A stretch of DNA of 64,000 nucleotides, taken from NCBI RefSeq assembly GCF_001610835.1, contig NZ_CP011270.1, positions 2,746,001-2,810,000 of the forward strand, read 5' to 3'. Below, piece after piece: positions 23,480 through 31,833 of this stretch. Position 1 is the first letter of the stretch. Each line of letters begins with the position of its first letter. The DNA comes from Planctomyces sp. SH-PL14. GTDB taxonomy: Bacteria > Planctomycetota > Planctomycetia > Planctomycetales > Planctomycetaceae. Below the pieces are notes generated by a model, which was given only the letters and a program-made list of their open reading frames with translations, was not told where the DNA came from and ran no database searches. The translations under genes were made by a program, and so were the position numbers.

Positions 23480-25084
23480 TTAGCTATCAGAGGTCACCGA
23501 AGGACGTTCGTCAGAGCTCACCGGACTCGCCGCCAGTCGGTTTTCATCGGTGGCCGGGCCTTCCGGCTGACTGCCATCTGCTGCTTGTTGGATCTCGGCC
23601 ATGTAGGTCGACGACATCGTCCACAGAACAAGGAGGGTGAGAGCTACGGTCAGCGTGCCCATCGTCCACCATCCCTTGGCCAGGAACGCGTTGTACAGGG
23701 AATGGAGGACCATCGCCGGGACCTGCAGCATGACGTAGGTCAGGAACAGGTGTTGCCAGCCCGCTTCACCTTCCTTGGCTGGCTCGGAGCGACGTTCAAA
23801 CGCGGAGCGAAGCTGCGGCACTTCATTGGCGATCGCGAGAGCCGTCAGCCCGCCCCACGCGGCGTGAAGGGGGGCACAACCAAAGAATCGAACGAGATAG
23901 ATTCCGAACGGCGCATTGCCTTTGCTGTAGACCTCCGAGGCATACCACATTCCTTCGGCGATCCCGAAACCGAGTCCGGACATCGCTCCCAGGAACGGGA
24001 GGTCTGCCCGCATGTTGTTGACATTCGAGCGGGACATCAGGTTGACGTTCTTCGACAGGACGAGGCGGAGGACCGGCAGCGCCTTGATGAACTCCTCACA
24101 GAGGGCAACACTAAAGAAGGTGGCGAAGAGGGTCCCGAAGAAGGATCCCGAGGGCTGCAGTGCCGACTGATACCCCTTCCCGATCCCTCGGAGCAGCATG
24201 TACCAGACGGGGCCGAAGTTCGAGGAGTCCTTACCGTTCACGGAAGCCAGGACGATGTTCTGAAACAGCAAAAGCAGCAGGACGCCGGCGACGGCCGTGA
24301 AGATGAACTTTCCGTAGCCCCGCACGCAGGTCTCAGAAGAGCGACGAAAGCCCTTGTGGAGCGTGACACTGAAGACCCAGACGGAGATCCCTGCCAGTAT
24401 CCAGCTTGCGAACGCGCTCGGTCGATAGGCTCCCTCGGTCCAAGGGAACAGGTAGGCGCCGAGACAGACAGCCGAGAACGTGGCCACGGATTGCCCGCTC
24501 AGCACCGCAGGAGCTTCTGTAACGCTACCGCTTGGGGTGGTGCCTGAGGGGGTGACCGCCTCGTCGCCATTCGTTGGACGTTGGTCGAGCAAGGTTCCGG
24601 CTGGAAGGGGCTCCGTTTGAGGAGTTTCTGAAGGGTGAGCAGCCCCGACATCGGCCGATGCGGGTGTTATCTCGTTCTTGGTTTGCGTGATCTCGATGCC
24701 AGCGTCGTGGATCGAGAGCCACGCATCCGGCAGCGAAGGGGGCTCGGATTCGTCGTCATGGTCCATGCCAAGTCCGCGGAGGGCGGAAGCCTCAATCCAC
24801 GTCTCGAAGCCGGGTCTCCAGACAAGATCCCATGCCGCTAAGCTCCCGTTGCTCCACCGGTCACGCAGTTCCTCTTCGCTGATGGGCCCAACTCGGTTTC
24901 CTCCAGAGCTGTAGTACCAGCGAGTTCTCAACGCGAAATCGACGGGACGGGAGATTGGGTCTATTGGACGTCCCTCGTTCTCGCCAAAGTGCTGGCCCAA
25001 CTTCGATTTCTCTTCGGCCGATGCCACAGGGCGGCCTCCACGATCTGGGGGCGCAGACGGGACTAGGTTCCGATCTCGCGCCAA
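23480..25084 (-). CDS. GYF_2 domain / PrsW-family intramembrane protease fusion
   Basis: The 534-residue protein has a GYF_2 domain at ~50-105 (WYYSSGGNRVGPISEEEL). A Pro/Thr/Glu-rich linker follows, then about eight membrane segments carrying PrsW motifs: CEEFIKALPV (EExxK), GFGIAEGMWY and two later His segments, PLHAAWGG and MVLHSLYNAF. PrsW proteins are membrane metalloproteases that often release anti-sigma factors. The start is uncertain: the open frame begins with a TTG at 25084 with no good ribosome-binding site, and a later GTG or ATG is possible. It is divergent from an XRE regulator across an operator-like array, which suggests that regulator controls it. Confidence 0.82.
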   Translation of the reverse strand: MARDRNLVPSAPPDRGGRPVASAEEKSKLGQHFGENEGRPIDPISRPVDFALRTRWYYSSGGNRVGPISEEELRDRWSNGSLAAWDLVWRPGFETWIEASALRGLGMDHDDESEPPSLPDAWLSIHDAGIEITQTKNEITPASADVGAAHPSETPQTEPLPAGTLLDQRPTNGDEAVTPSGTTPSGSVTEAPAVLSGQSVATFSAVCLGAYLFPWTEGAYRPSAFASWILAGISVWVFSVTLHKGFRRSSETCVRGYGKFIFTAVAGVLLLLLFQNIVLASVNGKDSSNFGPVWYMLLRGIGKGYQSALQPSGSFFGTLFATFFSVALCEEFIKALPVLRLVLSKNVNLMSRSNVNNMRADLPFLGAMSGLGFGIAEGMWYASEVYSKGNAPFGIYLVRFFGCAPLHAAWGGLTALAIANEVPQLRSAFERRSEPAKEGEAGWQHLFLTYVMLQVPAMVLHSLYNAFLAKGWWTMGTLTVALTLLVLWTMSSTYMAEIQQAADGSQPEGPATDENRLAASPVSSDERPSVTSDS

Positions 25085-25126
25085 TTGGTCTCACAAGCCG
25101 CGTCGCCGGCCTCGGCCGACGCAGAA

Positions 25127-25183
25127 CACACAATAGTGTGCAACACGGTAGTGTGTAGACCGTTTTGCACACAATCGAGTGCA
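25127..25183. promoter_or_regulatory. Operator-like array between the PrsW gene and the XRE gene
   Basis: Three imperfect copies of a GTGT/ACAC palindrome follow each other: CACAC-AATA-GTGTG at 25127-25140, ACAC-GGTA-GTGT at 25143-25154, and GCAC-ACAATCGA-GTGC at 25167-25182. Spacing is about 14-24 bases, near one or two helical turns. The array lies in the shared upstream region of two divergent genes, one encoding an XRE repressor, as expected for autoregulated operators. Confidence 0.65.
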
Positions 25184-25206
25184 GTGCTGAACCAAGGAAC
25201 AGCACT

Positions 25207-25431
25207 GTGGATTCGATTCAGCAGAGGTTTGGAGTCATTTTGCGCCGAGAGCGCGAGGCGGCCGGTCTGTCCCAAGAAGGCCTTGCTGAGCTGGCCGGAC
25301 TGCATCGCAACTATGTCGGACTGCTGGAGCGGGGACAGCGAATTCCCTCGCTCTTGGTCATCGAAAAGCTTTGCGGCGCGCTCAATACATCTCTGTCGAG
25401 ATTCTTCGGGGCGGTTGAATCCCTTCAATGA
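25207..25431 (+). CDS. XRE-family helix-turn-helix regulator
   Basis: This 74-residue DNA-binding protein starts at GTG 25207, since the HTH_3 domain (RFGVILRREREAAGLSQEG) begins right there; an ATG at 25165 would add 14 residues read through the operator region. The whole protein is one lambda-repressor-like domain: LSQEGLAELAGLHRNYVGLL is the helix-turn-helix, followed by ERGQRIPSLLVIEKLC. It probably represses itself and the divergent PrsW gene through the palindromes upstream. Confidence 0.85.
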   Translation: MDSIQQRFGVILRREREAAGLSQEGLAELAGLHRNYVGLLERGQRIPSLLVIEKLCGALNTSLSRFFGAVESLQ

Positions 25432-25473
25432 CGCCCGTGGCGATGTCAGATGCTGGCCGGACTAGGAAAGAAT

Positions 25474-25506
25474 CCCCAGAGCTCCACTCCCACGGGAGCC
25501 CGGGGG
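25474..25506 (-). ncRNA. Structured hairpin just after the RT stop codon
   Basis: On the minus strand the RT stop (25512-25514) is followed after five bases by a hairpin: CCCCCGGGCTCC, loop CGTGGGAGT, then GGAGCTCTGGGG. A related hairpin at 55938-55968 keeps the nine-base loop exactly while the stem bases differ in a pairing-preserving way. It could be a terminator (a short T-rich stretch follows) or a structured 3' RNA used by the RT. Confidence 0.5.
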
Positions 25507-25511
25507 CTTGG

Positions 25512-27029
25512 TCACGGAATGTCCGTAGGATTGAACGGACAACCGCACGCAATGCTCGACGGTTCGAGCGATCCCTCGTCTAGCCAATCCAGACGGGGCG
25601 GTTGGCGATCGGCGAAGCCATCGCCCCCTCCTTCTCCATCATCTGGATCCCCATGGATCCGATCACGAGCGAGTTGGCGCTGGTCTTGAAACCGCCTGTG
25701 GCTTTGGCCCCAGAGCTCTAGGAACTCTGAGACCTCGGGGATCTCCTCTGCCCCCACACCATTGGCGATTCGCCGGATACGACGGACACACGCCTCCCGA
25801 TCAACTTGTTCGTAGCACGGTCCCAGGTGAGCCACAAAGCCCTGCACGATATCTGGCACATAGAGCGGGAAGTCTCCCGACTCGCGTTCCAGCCGTAGCT
25901 GCTGCTCCAGTCGCGTCCATTTCCACTCGGGCGGCCGGAGAACCGGGCCCTCGTTCGCCATGGAGACGTCCCATCCCAGCCATTCCACCGTTTCACCGGC
26001 ACGGAGGTCTGTGATGTCGTTCTCCGGGGTCCCCTTGAGCCGCATGCCGCCGGGGAGGAGTTCCCGGAGCGTATGGAGGGCATCCAATCCCTCCTCGCGT
26101 GATCTGCACGGAATGAGCAGATCGTCAGCGTAGCGGATCAAGTGGAGATCCTGGTGGCGAGCCAGCCATGCCTGGTCCAAGGTCGCATCGAGAAGGATGT
26201 TCAGCAGGAGGGGAGAGAGCCCCCCTCCCTGGCTGATTCCTCGCCGTGGCGCGTCCGAGGAGCGATTCCGCCCCCGCATGGTGCGGAGGTGGGCTTCCAG
26301 GAACTTCGCAATCAGGTCTGGCAGGTTTGGCGCGTCAGGTGCGTTTCGGAGCTCTGTGTTTGGGAACCTCGCATCGATCAGGTCAATCAGGTCGTCATGG
26401 GGCACGGTTCCAAAGGCATCCTGGATGTCGGCCGCGAGCCAGACGAATCGTTCGTCCCGGTTCGCGGTTTCGATGGCGGTCGCGACTGCGTCATTCCGGT
26501 CCCGCCGGGGGCGGAAGCCGAAGTTGAGGCGCGCGAGCGTCGGATCCACCAGGGGCTGTACGATCTGAACAATTGACCGCTGGACCACAAGATCCTGCCA
26601 ATTGAAGATCGCGATCGGCCGGGTTTGGCCGTTCGGCTTGGGGATCTCCCGGATCCGCGGCGGGCTCGGTCGGTAGCTGCCATCGAGAATTCCCCGCTTA
26701 AGGCGGGTGATCTCGCGATAGACAGTGTTCCCACGGTGAGTCCGCAAATCGGCGAGGCGTTGTCCGTTAGGACCGGGGGCCCCACCGCCATTTTCGAAAA
26801 CGTGCTCCACAGCGATACCGAGGAGACTGGTGTCCGCAATGCGGCTCAGCAGCTTGGAATGGAGAGATCTCCGCTCGTCTGCTGGGAGCCGCCCATACCG
26901 TTTGCACTCTTTCTCATGCCGGCGCAGGATCTCATGACGGTCGCCGCCCAGGCGGCCTTGCGGCCCAGGGGGGACGGCTCGTCGGTAGTTCCTATACGGC
27001 CGGAGATAGGTGTCGAGGCTCACGGTCAA
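25512..27029 (-). CDS. Group II-like reverse transcriptase
   Basis: The 505-residue protein has the RT palm and fingers in order: GAPGPNG, YRPSPPRIREIPKPNG, RPIAIFNWQDLVVQRSI, NFGFRPRRDRNDAV, the first catalytic block AADIQDAFGTVPHDDL, RRGISQGGGLSPLLLNILL and the active-site YADD at about residue 330. The thumb-like part contains VEWLGWDV and LERESGDFPLYVPDI. No HNH endonuclease or clear maturase domain follows, and no group II intron RNA was recognised, so a solitary group II-like RT is the best call. It lies downstream of a 469-aa gene with a gap of 112 bases. A degraded fragment of a related RT end lies at 55975-56430. The role (defence, element mobility or repair) is open. Confidence 0.88.
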   Translation of the reverse strand: MTVSLDTYLRPYRNYRRAVPPGPQGRLGGDRHEILRRHEKECKRYGRLPADERRSLHSKLLSRIADTSLLGIAVEHVFENGGGAPGPNGQRLADLRTHRGNTVYREITRLKRGILDGSYRPSPPRIREIPKPNGQTRPIAIFNWQDLVVQRSIVQIVQPLVDPTLARLNFGFRPRRDRNDAVATAIETANRDERFVWLAADIQDAFGTVPHDDLIDLIDARFPNTELRNAPDAPNLPDLIAKFLEAHLRTMRGRNRSSDAPRRGISQGGGLSPLLLNILLDATLDQAWLARHQDLHLIRYADDLLIPCRSREEGLDALHTLRELLPGGMRLKGTPENDITDLRAGETVEWLGWDVSMANEGPVLRPPEWKWTRLEQQLRLERESGDFPLYVPDIVQGFVAHLGPCYEQVDREACVRRIRRIANGVGAEEIPEVSEFLELWGQSHRRFQDQRQLARDRIHGDPDDGEGGGDGFADRQPPRLDWLDEGSLEPSSIACGCPFNPTDIP

Positions 27030-27141
27030 TCGGTATTGGGAGGTTTGAACTCCGGCTGACGACTAGCAGCCGGGAATCTTTACAGCGGTCTGAGGACGGG
27101 CCGGCGGGCCCCGTGCGTTAGGTGATATCAGCTTCATGAGC

Positions 27142-28551
27142 TCAAACCTCCGGTGAAGACGTCGACGACGTGACAGGGCCCACCCGGCGGGCCGCCTTCT
27201 TGGCTCGCTTCACAAGCTCGCGGCACAGCGGACGGAAATGTGATCCGGCGCTCTTGTACATCTGCTTCCGAGCCAAGCCCCACTGCGAGGCTTCGTCGCA
27301 GAACTCGTCCGTCAGATCAATCAGCCGGAGCGGCAGACTGCCCCGCTGGCGATCATTGAGATAGCCCTCGAACCAGGTCCCCGGCAGGCCTCCCATCGCG
27401 ACGATCAGATCAGAGGGTGTGAAGATGCGGCGTTCATGCATCTCGTGGGCCGCCGGCAAGGTGACAATGCTGTGCGGAGGCAGGTTCAACGGTTGCGATT
27501 TTGCATTGAGGACAGGCCAGCCCGGCAGCCGGCCGGCGAGCTTGTGGGAATGCTTCATTGTTGCCGCCAACAAAACAAGGCGATTCAGGGAAGCGGGGCG
27601 CGAGAACTCGGTGATGAGTTCGTTTGCAAGACTGGCCACGAACCGGTTTCGGGCATTGTGCCGGTCGTAATACTTCGAGCGGCGATCGTGCCCCTGGCCT
27701 TCTGCTTGCGGCCGGCGGTGTCCTCCGAACGGGGCAAAGGAGTGCGTTAGGACCTCCGGACGGGGCCGACAGAGATCCTCAATCACGGGTCCAACAAAAG
27801 TGTCGAGATCCTGGAGATCCTCCCAATCCAGCTGATCGTCCGGAGTGTGGATCACAACGATGGACTGCGCGTGCGAATCGCAAACAATCGGAAACGCACT
27901 GTCCGCAATCCCCCCATGCCAATAGGGAAACACGATCCGGTAGACGTGCCAGTTGACGCGTTTTGCTGCGGGAAAAGTGGCGACGGCGATTCGCGACGTT
28001 CCCCACTCCTCAGGCCCCCGCAACCGTTCAACGGTTTCATTCAGTGCCGCCTGGAGACGGTATGCCAGGGGCTCCAACTGCTTCTCTTTGGGAACGGCAA
28101 ACAGCACCTTTCCGGGGCTTTCCCGAACCAGCTTCACAGACTGTTCCATCCTCCCGCTCTCGTCGTCCACGAGAATCTGACCGTTCGGACCTCGCAGGGG
28201 ACAGCCGAGTTCGTACCGAATTCGAGCCCGTTCAAGTACCTCCTGGATAACTGGAATATTCCGCATCCAGATTTCGAACATGTCGACGTTCAACATGACC
28301 GGCCGGGTGATGGCGCTCGCGGGCATCCAAATGTCGGAGTTCTCGTATCGAGAAAGCTCGTCTTCTGCGCGGCACTGATAGCTGAACGGCAAGTGGGGCA
28401 CGAGGCGCTGGAAAGTCTGGTAGTCGACACGAATGGTCCCCACACCATAGGGATTGCCGATTCGGAGCCTATCAGTCTGGCGATCCTGCCAGTTCCGGAG
28501 AGCCTGAAGTCGAGGGTCTGACGCCATATTAGGAGCCTGACGGCAAGCCAA
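27142..28551 (-). CDS. RT-associated hypothetical protein (469 aa)
   Basis: This protein is probably cotranscribed with the reverse transcriptase. ATG at 28551 is used; ATG at 28527 (MASDPR) is an alternative. There is no signal peptide or membrane segment. The N-terminal half has strand-rich blocks (GTIRVDYQTFQRLVPHLPF and the later TFPAAKRVNWHVYRIVFPYW). The C-terminal half contains FVASLANELITEFSRPASLN then RLVLLAATMKHSHKL, faintly like the host-attachment/baeRF (release-factor-like) fold, but this is weak. The last ~40 residues are very basic (KRAKKAARRVG), suiting nucleic-acid binding. No family is assigned with confidence. Confidence 0.65.
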   Translation of the reverse strand: MACRQAPNMASDPRLQALRNWQDRQTDRLRIGNPYGVGTIRVDYQTFQRLVPHLPFSYQCRAEDELSRYENSDIWMPASAITRPVMLNVDMFEIWMRNIPVIQEVLERARIRYELGCPLRGPNGQILVDDESGRMEQSVKLVRESPGKVLFAVPKEKQLEPLAYRLQAALNETVERLRGPEEWGTSRIAVATFPAAKRVNWHVYRIVFPYWHGGIADSAFPIVCDSHAQSIVVIHTPDDQLDWEDLQDLDTFVGPVIEDLCRPRPEVLTHSFAPFGGHRRPQAEGQGHDRRSKYYDRHNARNRFVASLANELITEFSRPASLNRLVLLAATMKHSHKLAGRLPGWPVLNAKSQPLNLPPHSIVTLPAAHEMHERRIFTPSDLIVAMGGLPGTWFEGYLNDRQRGSLPLRLIDLTDEFCDEASQWGLARKQMYKSAGSHFRPLCRELVKRAKKAARRVGPVTSSTSSPEV

Positions 28552-28893
28552 ATGCCTGGAATGGAGTTACCTGATATTCGTCCAGTCCGTTGTTGGACGG
28601 ACTCGGACTGCCCTGTCCACGTGGGACGATTCTGACGCGATGGAGAATCGCGCAAAGGCCGACTTCGGCGGTTTTGGAACTTTTTTCATACCGGGACGAA
28701 CGGCGTCCGGCTGGAAAGCCACTGCCAAATCGTCTATCCACAGACTGGAGTCTCCTCCGTCGAACCGAGTCAAACGGCTGGGCCAGCCGCCTCTACAGAG
28801 ATCTCAGCACGTTGACGCGGAGTCTTTGGCCCTTCACATTCCGGAACAGCCCTGGCCACGCTGTTGCGAGTCAACGTTCCAGGGACCTGAGCC
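28552..28893. promoter_or_regulatory. Divergent intergenic region of the RT operon
   Basis: These 342 bases separate the 469-aa/RT operon from the divergent DUF1016-like gene and should hold both promoters. A 7-bp stem with a six-base loop lies near 28578-28600. No gene or riboswitch was recognised. Confidence 0.35.
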
Positions 28894-29541
28894 ATGCCAC
28901 GCGACAACAAGCGTTCCCCAGCCGGGACGGCAGCGGAATCCGCTTCCACCACAAACGCCGATCGAATCGTCGCCTACCACCAACTCGGCAAGAAGATCGC
29001 CAGGCGAGTGGATCAAGGCTCGTCGATCGACAGCGCCATTCGCGACGAGGGATATGGCAATTCCCGATTCACAGCATACAAGGCGCACCAGTTCGCCCGG
29101 GTCATCGACTCCGACGCCGAACTTCAGCGATATCTCAGTGCCGCGAAACAGGGGCGTTTCAGCTGGACTCATATCCAGGCCCTGCTGCTGATAAAGGAGC
29201 CGGGCGAGCGCCGCCAATTCTTCCGGACGGCGCTGGCAGGTCGATGGACTCCTAAACGACTCCGGCTGGAAATCACGCATCGATCACCGTTCGGGACGAG
29301 GGGGCTCCATCGACAAGGGCGGAAGTTCCGCGTACCGAAGTCGGCTGAGGACTTACGGGCCTCGCTGGTTGAGATGCTACGACGTCCCTATGGGCTTCTT
29401 GAACAGTTGCTGACAGGGGATGCGTTGATCGCGCTGGAGCTGGATGCCGCCCAAGAGAAATGTCTGGCCAAGCTGAAGAGCGGAATTGACGAGTTCGCTC
29501 GTGCGTTCAGTTTGCCTGACGATGACGCGGCTCAGTCCTGA
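28894..29541 (+). CDS. DUF1016 N-terminal (YhcG-like) domain protein
   Basis: The 215-residue protein has a central block RFSWTHIQALLLIKEPGER, then FFRTALAGRWTPKRLRLEI, which follows the YhcG/DUF1016_N pattern (SWSHxxxLLxIxDxxxRxFYxxxAxxxxWSxRxLxxxI). The PD-(D/E)XK nuclease half of full-length DUF1016 proteins is absent; the C-terminal ~70 residues are a helical tail. It is divergent from the RT operon, so it may be part of the same system, for example as a DNA- or RNA-binding partner. The start at 28894 is the first ATG. Confidence 0.6.
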   Translation: MPRDNKRSPAGTAAESASTTNADRIVAYHQLGKKIARRVDQGSSIDSAIRDEGYGNSRFTAYKAHQFARVIDSDAELQRYLSAAKQGRFSWTHIQALLLIKEPGERRQFFRTALAGRWTPKRLRLEITHRSPFGTRGLHRQGRKFRVPKSAEDLRASLVEMLRRPYGLLEQLLTGDALIALELDAAQEKCLAKLKSGIDEFARAFSLPDDDAAQS

Positions 29542-29717
29542 TCGAGAAGTCGTTGCAGCGATGCACAGACCCCGCGATCGCGAAAGCAGTGGAGTGCCTT
29601 CTCCTGCTGCGGCGGGCCGATTGCGGCAAACGCCCAGATGGGCAAGTTGCCTAAGATGGCTCGCTTGCATGCTAGCAGTCGAGATGTAACGCAGGGCGGA
29701 CCCGCTCGCCCCTCAAG

Positions 29718-30107
29718 TCACGTTCCCGGCTCAAAACTCGTCAGCTTTGTTTCGATCGCACCGACGATGCGGAGGGTATTGTCGACACCACCACAGCGTA
29801 TCGTGAACGCAATGAGTGGGTCAGCCTGAAGCTTCTGAACAGCTTTCTGAACGGCGGGAAGCCCCCCCATTTTGAGAGCCAACAGCATGACCTGCTGCTC
29901 CATTGCCGTTTCCCGGTCAGCGACGTCCGGAAGCGGCCGACGAACCGTACGGGACTTGAACTCGAACTTGTGGTGACAAGCGGGGCATTCCTTCGTCACT
30001 GGCCCTTTGACGAAGCCTTCGCACTGCGGGCATCGCTTCCATCCCGCGCCCTGGGGTTCCTTCGAGTAACCTTCGATTTCAGTTTCGGTCGTTGCTTTCT
30101 TGGCCAT
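29718..30107 (-). CDS. Zinc-ribbon protein
   Basis: This 129-residue protein has a rubredoxin-type knuckle pair, CPQCEGF and CPACHHKFEF, at ~27-52, enough for one zinc ion. A basic stretch follows (FKSRTVRRPLP). The C-terminal half is a helical domain (QQVMLLALKMGGLPAVQKAV) ending in a strand-rich IAFTIRCGGVDNTLRIV segment. No enzyme motif is seen. A regulatory or adaptor role through nucleic-acid or protein binding is likely. Confidence 0.7.
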   Translation of the reverse strand: MAKKATTETEIEGYSKEPQGAGWKRCPQCEGFVKGPVTKECPACHHKFEFKSRTVRRPLPDVADRETAMEQQVMLLALKMGGLPAVQKAVQKLQADPLIAFTIRCGGVDNTLRIVGAIETKLTSFEPGT

Positions 30108-30642
30108 GCTTTCGCCTGTGGTTGTGCTTTCGGAAACTTGGTCGGACCCTAATCCGACCGAATGGCAAGGTCAAACCTGCGGCCCTGGGGAAAACCTGGA
30201 CAGGCGGAGCGTCCGGGTCATCCCGGCCCATCGTTCTGGGCACGCGGCCTTCCCTAGGTGGGTGATCTCGATTTGACCGGGGGGTCTATCAGCAATCACG
30301 GATAAAGACGGCATCCGCCGCCGGTGATGAACCGAAGTGTTTTCAAAGGGAGGCTCAACGTTCGGCCAGGATAGCCTACGGAATCGTTGACGCTCCTCGT
30401 TCGACAGGACTACGCCGCAGGTAGACGTGTCGACAACACTCCAGGCGCAGAGGATTGTCGGCCAAAGTCCTATTGGCTCAGTCACACCGGCGGCAACTCT
30501 CCTGCTGCCAAGAATTCGACCCGAGATCATCGCACTCGAAATCTTCTCTTGATCGACACTCGGTCGTGCGTAGACTCGTTTCACCGATGGTCGCTTGAGC
30601 GGTCGGAGCTGGCCCGCTTCAACTGTTCGCGTCCATTGGCAG
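30108..30642. other. Intergenic stretch without a convincing gene
   Basis: Long frames exist, but they overlap the CsrA-like gene in other frames or have no protein-like pattern. No repeat stands out. It separates the mobile region from the more chromosomal block that begins at about 30.6 kb. Confidence 0.4.
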
Positions 30643-30675
30643 AAAACGCCCTCTTTGTGCAACCGGGGGCGTTTT
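30643..30675 (-). terminator. Terminator of the CsrA-like gene
   Basis: A 9-bp stem (30643-30651 with 30667-30675) ends in TTTT on the minus strand, seven bases after the stop codon. The 15-base loop is long, but position and T-run support termination. Confidence 0.75.
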
Positions 30676-30681
30676 CGCCTT

Positions 30682-30984
30682 TTAGATGGGGCGGATCCTC
30701 TTGGTCGCTTTGAGCACTTCCGAGTCGGGAAGTCGTATATCGGCTCGCCCTGCAACATGGAAGCCAAGTCTCGCCCGGTCTGGCTCAAACGGAATATAGA
30801 TAATGTCCACGTTCGGCGTGAGCTGAGACGCCGTGTGGATGCTCACGACGATTTCTCCAGCGTCGCAAGGACTCCCCGGAGCGCGAACGAATGTGACTCG
30901 GTCGGCGCCGATCTCCGTCAGAGTCAGCGTGAGCGAATCATCGATGATCAGCGACTGTCCTAATCCACGAGACACGACGAACAC
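30682..30984 (-). CDS. CsrA-like RNA-binding regulator
   Basis: This 100-residue protein starts at GTG 30984. The N-terminus FVVSRGLGQSLIIDDSLTL is the CsrA pattern (LVLSRKxGESIxIGDxIxI), followed by TEIGADRVTFVRAPG, matching VxxIxGxxVRLGIxAP. The usual helical C-terminus is replaced by a longer beta-rich extension (VVSIHTASQLTPN, IIYIPFEPDRAR), so this is a divergent CsrA. CsrA dimers bind GGA in mRNA leaders and alter translation. A degraded homologue lies at 36695-36994. A small secreted-family pseudogene lies just upstream on the same strand. Confidence 0.75.
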   Translation of the reverse strand: MFVVSRGLGQSLIIDDSLTLTLTEIGADRVTFVRAPGSPCDAGEIVVSIHTASQLTPNVDIIYIPFEPDRARLGFHVAGRADIRLPDSEVLKATKRIRPI

Positions 30985-31101
30985 GCGACGACCTCCGGCA
31001 GTAAAAGGTCGCCCACCAGTCTGTCGTCATAGCGATCGGGGATCAACGAAGGGCTGCAGGAGTTTGGCCTTGAAGAGTCTCACCCATCGAAACGAGACGT
31101 G

Positions 31102-31470
31102 CTACCTCAGCTTGGGGCGAATGTGGAACTCACCGGTAGTCTTTCTGCCACGCGGTCCGGTATCAGAGCTGGACAGAATCGCGACGTCATTCAGCAGTTT
31201 GCCCCGCAACTTGACCTGAGCGACTCCCACCTTCTCCGACTCAAAAGCCACGGGCCCCGAGGCTTTCGTTTTGGCCGTTCCAGAGACGTTGTGGGTTCTC
31301 AAGTCAGCTCCCTCGCGCCTAACGGACATCTCGCCTTTGAACGTCTCGCCTCTTCTATCGCTGATCGTCAGCACCACCTCTGCATCCGGGGGGCCCTTGG
31401 GACCATACTTGGCCCGTCCCTCCCAGATCGAACCGGCGGTGAACGGATCTTCCGGTAAGGACTTCCCCGT
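31102..31470 (-). pseudogene. Copy of a small secreted-protein family, N-terminus lost
   Basis: The frame aligns with the intact 141-residue protein at 37428-37853. Shared blocks include DPFTAGSIWEG against DSFAAGSVWMG, then RGETFKG against NGETFKG, and QVKLRGKLLNDVAIL against QLKLRGKLSNGVTIL. The homology reaches up to about 31455, but no start codon or signal peptide is in frame and a stop lies at 31501-31503. The longest frame with a start begins at GTG 31377. Without its export signal the protein is unlikely to work. Confidence 0.65.
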
Positions 31471-31833
31471 AGAAAATCCCCCATTTGGCCACCGCGTTAC
31501 TCACGACCAAGGCCGCGGCCGCTGGAGGCGGCTCACTTCCGACATCTGGGCAAGCGGCCACTGATTTCGTTCCTAACATCATTCCGCATCTACACTTTGT
31601 GCAGCAGCTGCCTACAATGACTTTGTATGCAAGCCGCAGATGACACACCTGGATGATGATGGACGCCGCTCGACTGTCTTGTCGTTGGCGGTAATGGGCT
31701 TTCTTCCTCTCACATCGTTGACTCCCGGGTTGCTGGTTCGCGGTGCCTGCGCGTATCCCGACACGCCTGACGGCGGGCCGTGATCGTGCTGCATCCATGT
31801 TGGACCAGCTCGTCGGTCGAAAGGAGTGATCTG
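31471..31833. other. Intergenic stretch upstream of the TPR-like gene
   Basis: No gene is supported here. The bases just before 31834 provide a clear ribosome-binding site (AAAGGAG) for the next gene. The remainder probably includes the lost 5' part of the pseudogene on the minus strand. Confidence 0.4.

Noticed and set aside
25440-27060. Group II intron around the reverse transcriptase
   Set aside because: No domain V hairpin with an AGC triad or GUGYG 5' end could be seen; the only clear structure is the hairpin after the stop.
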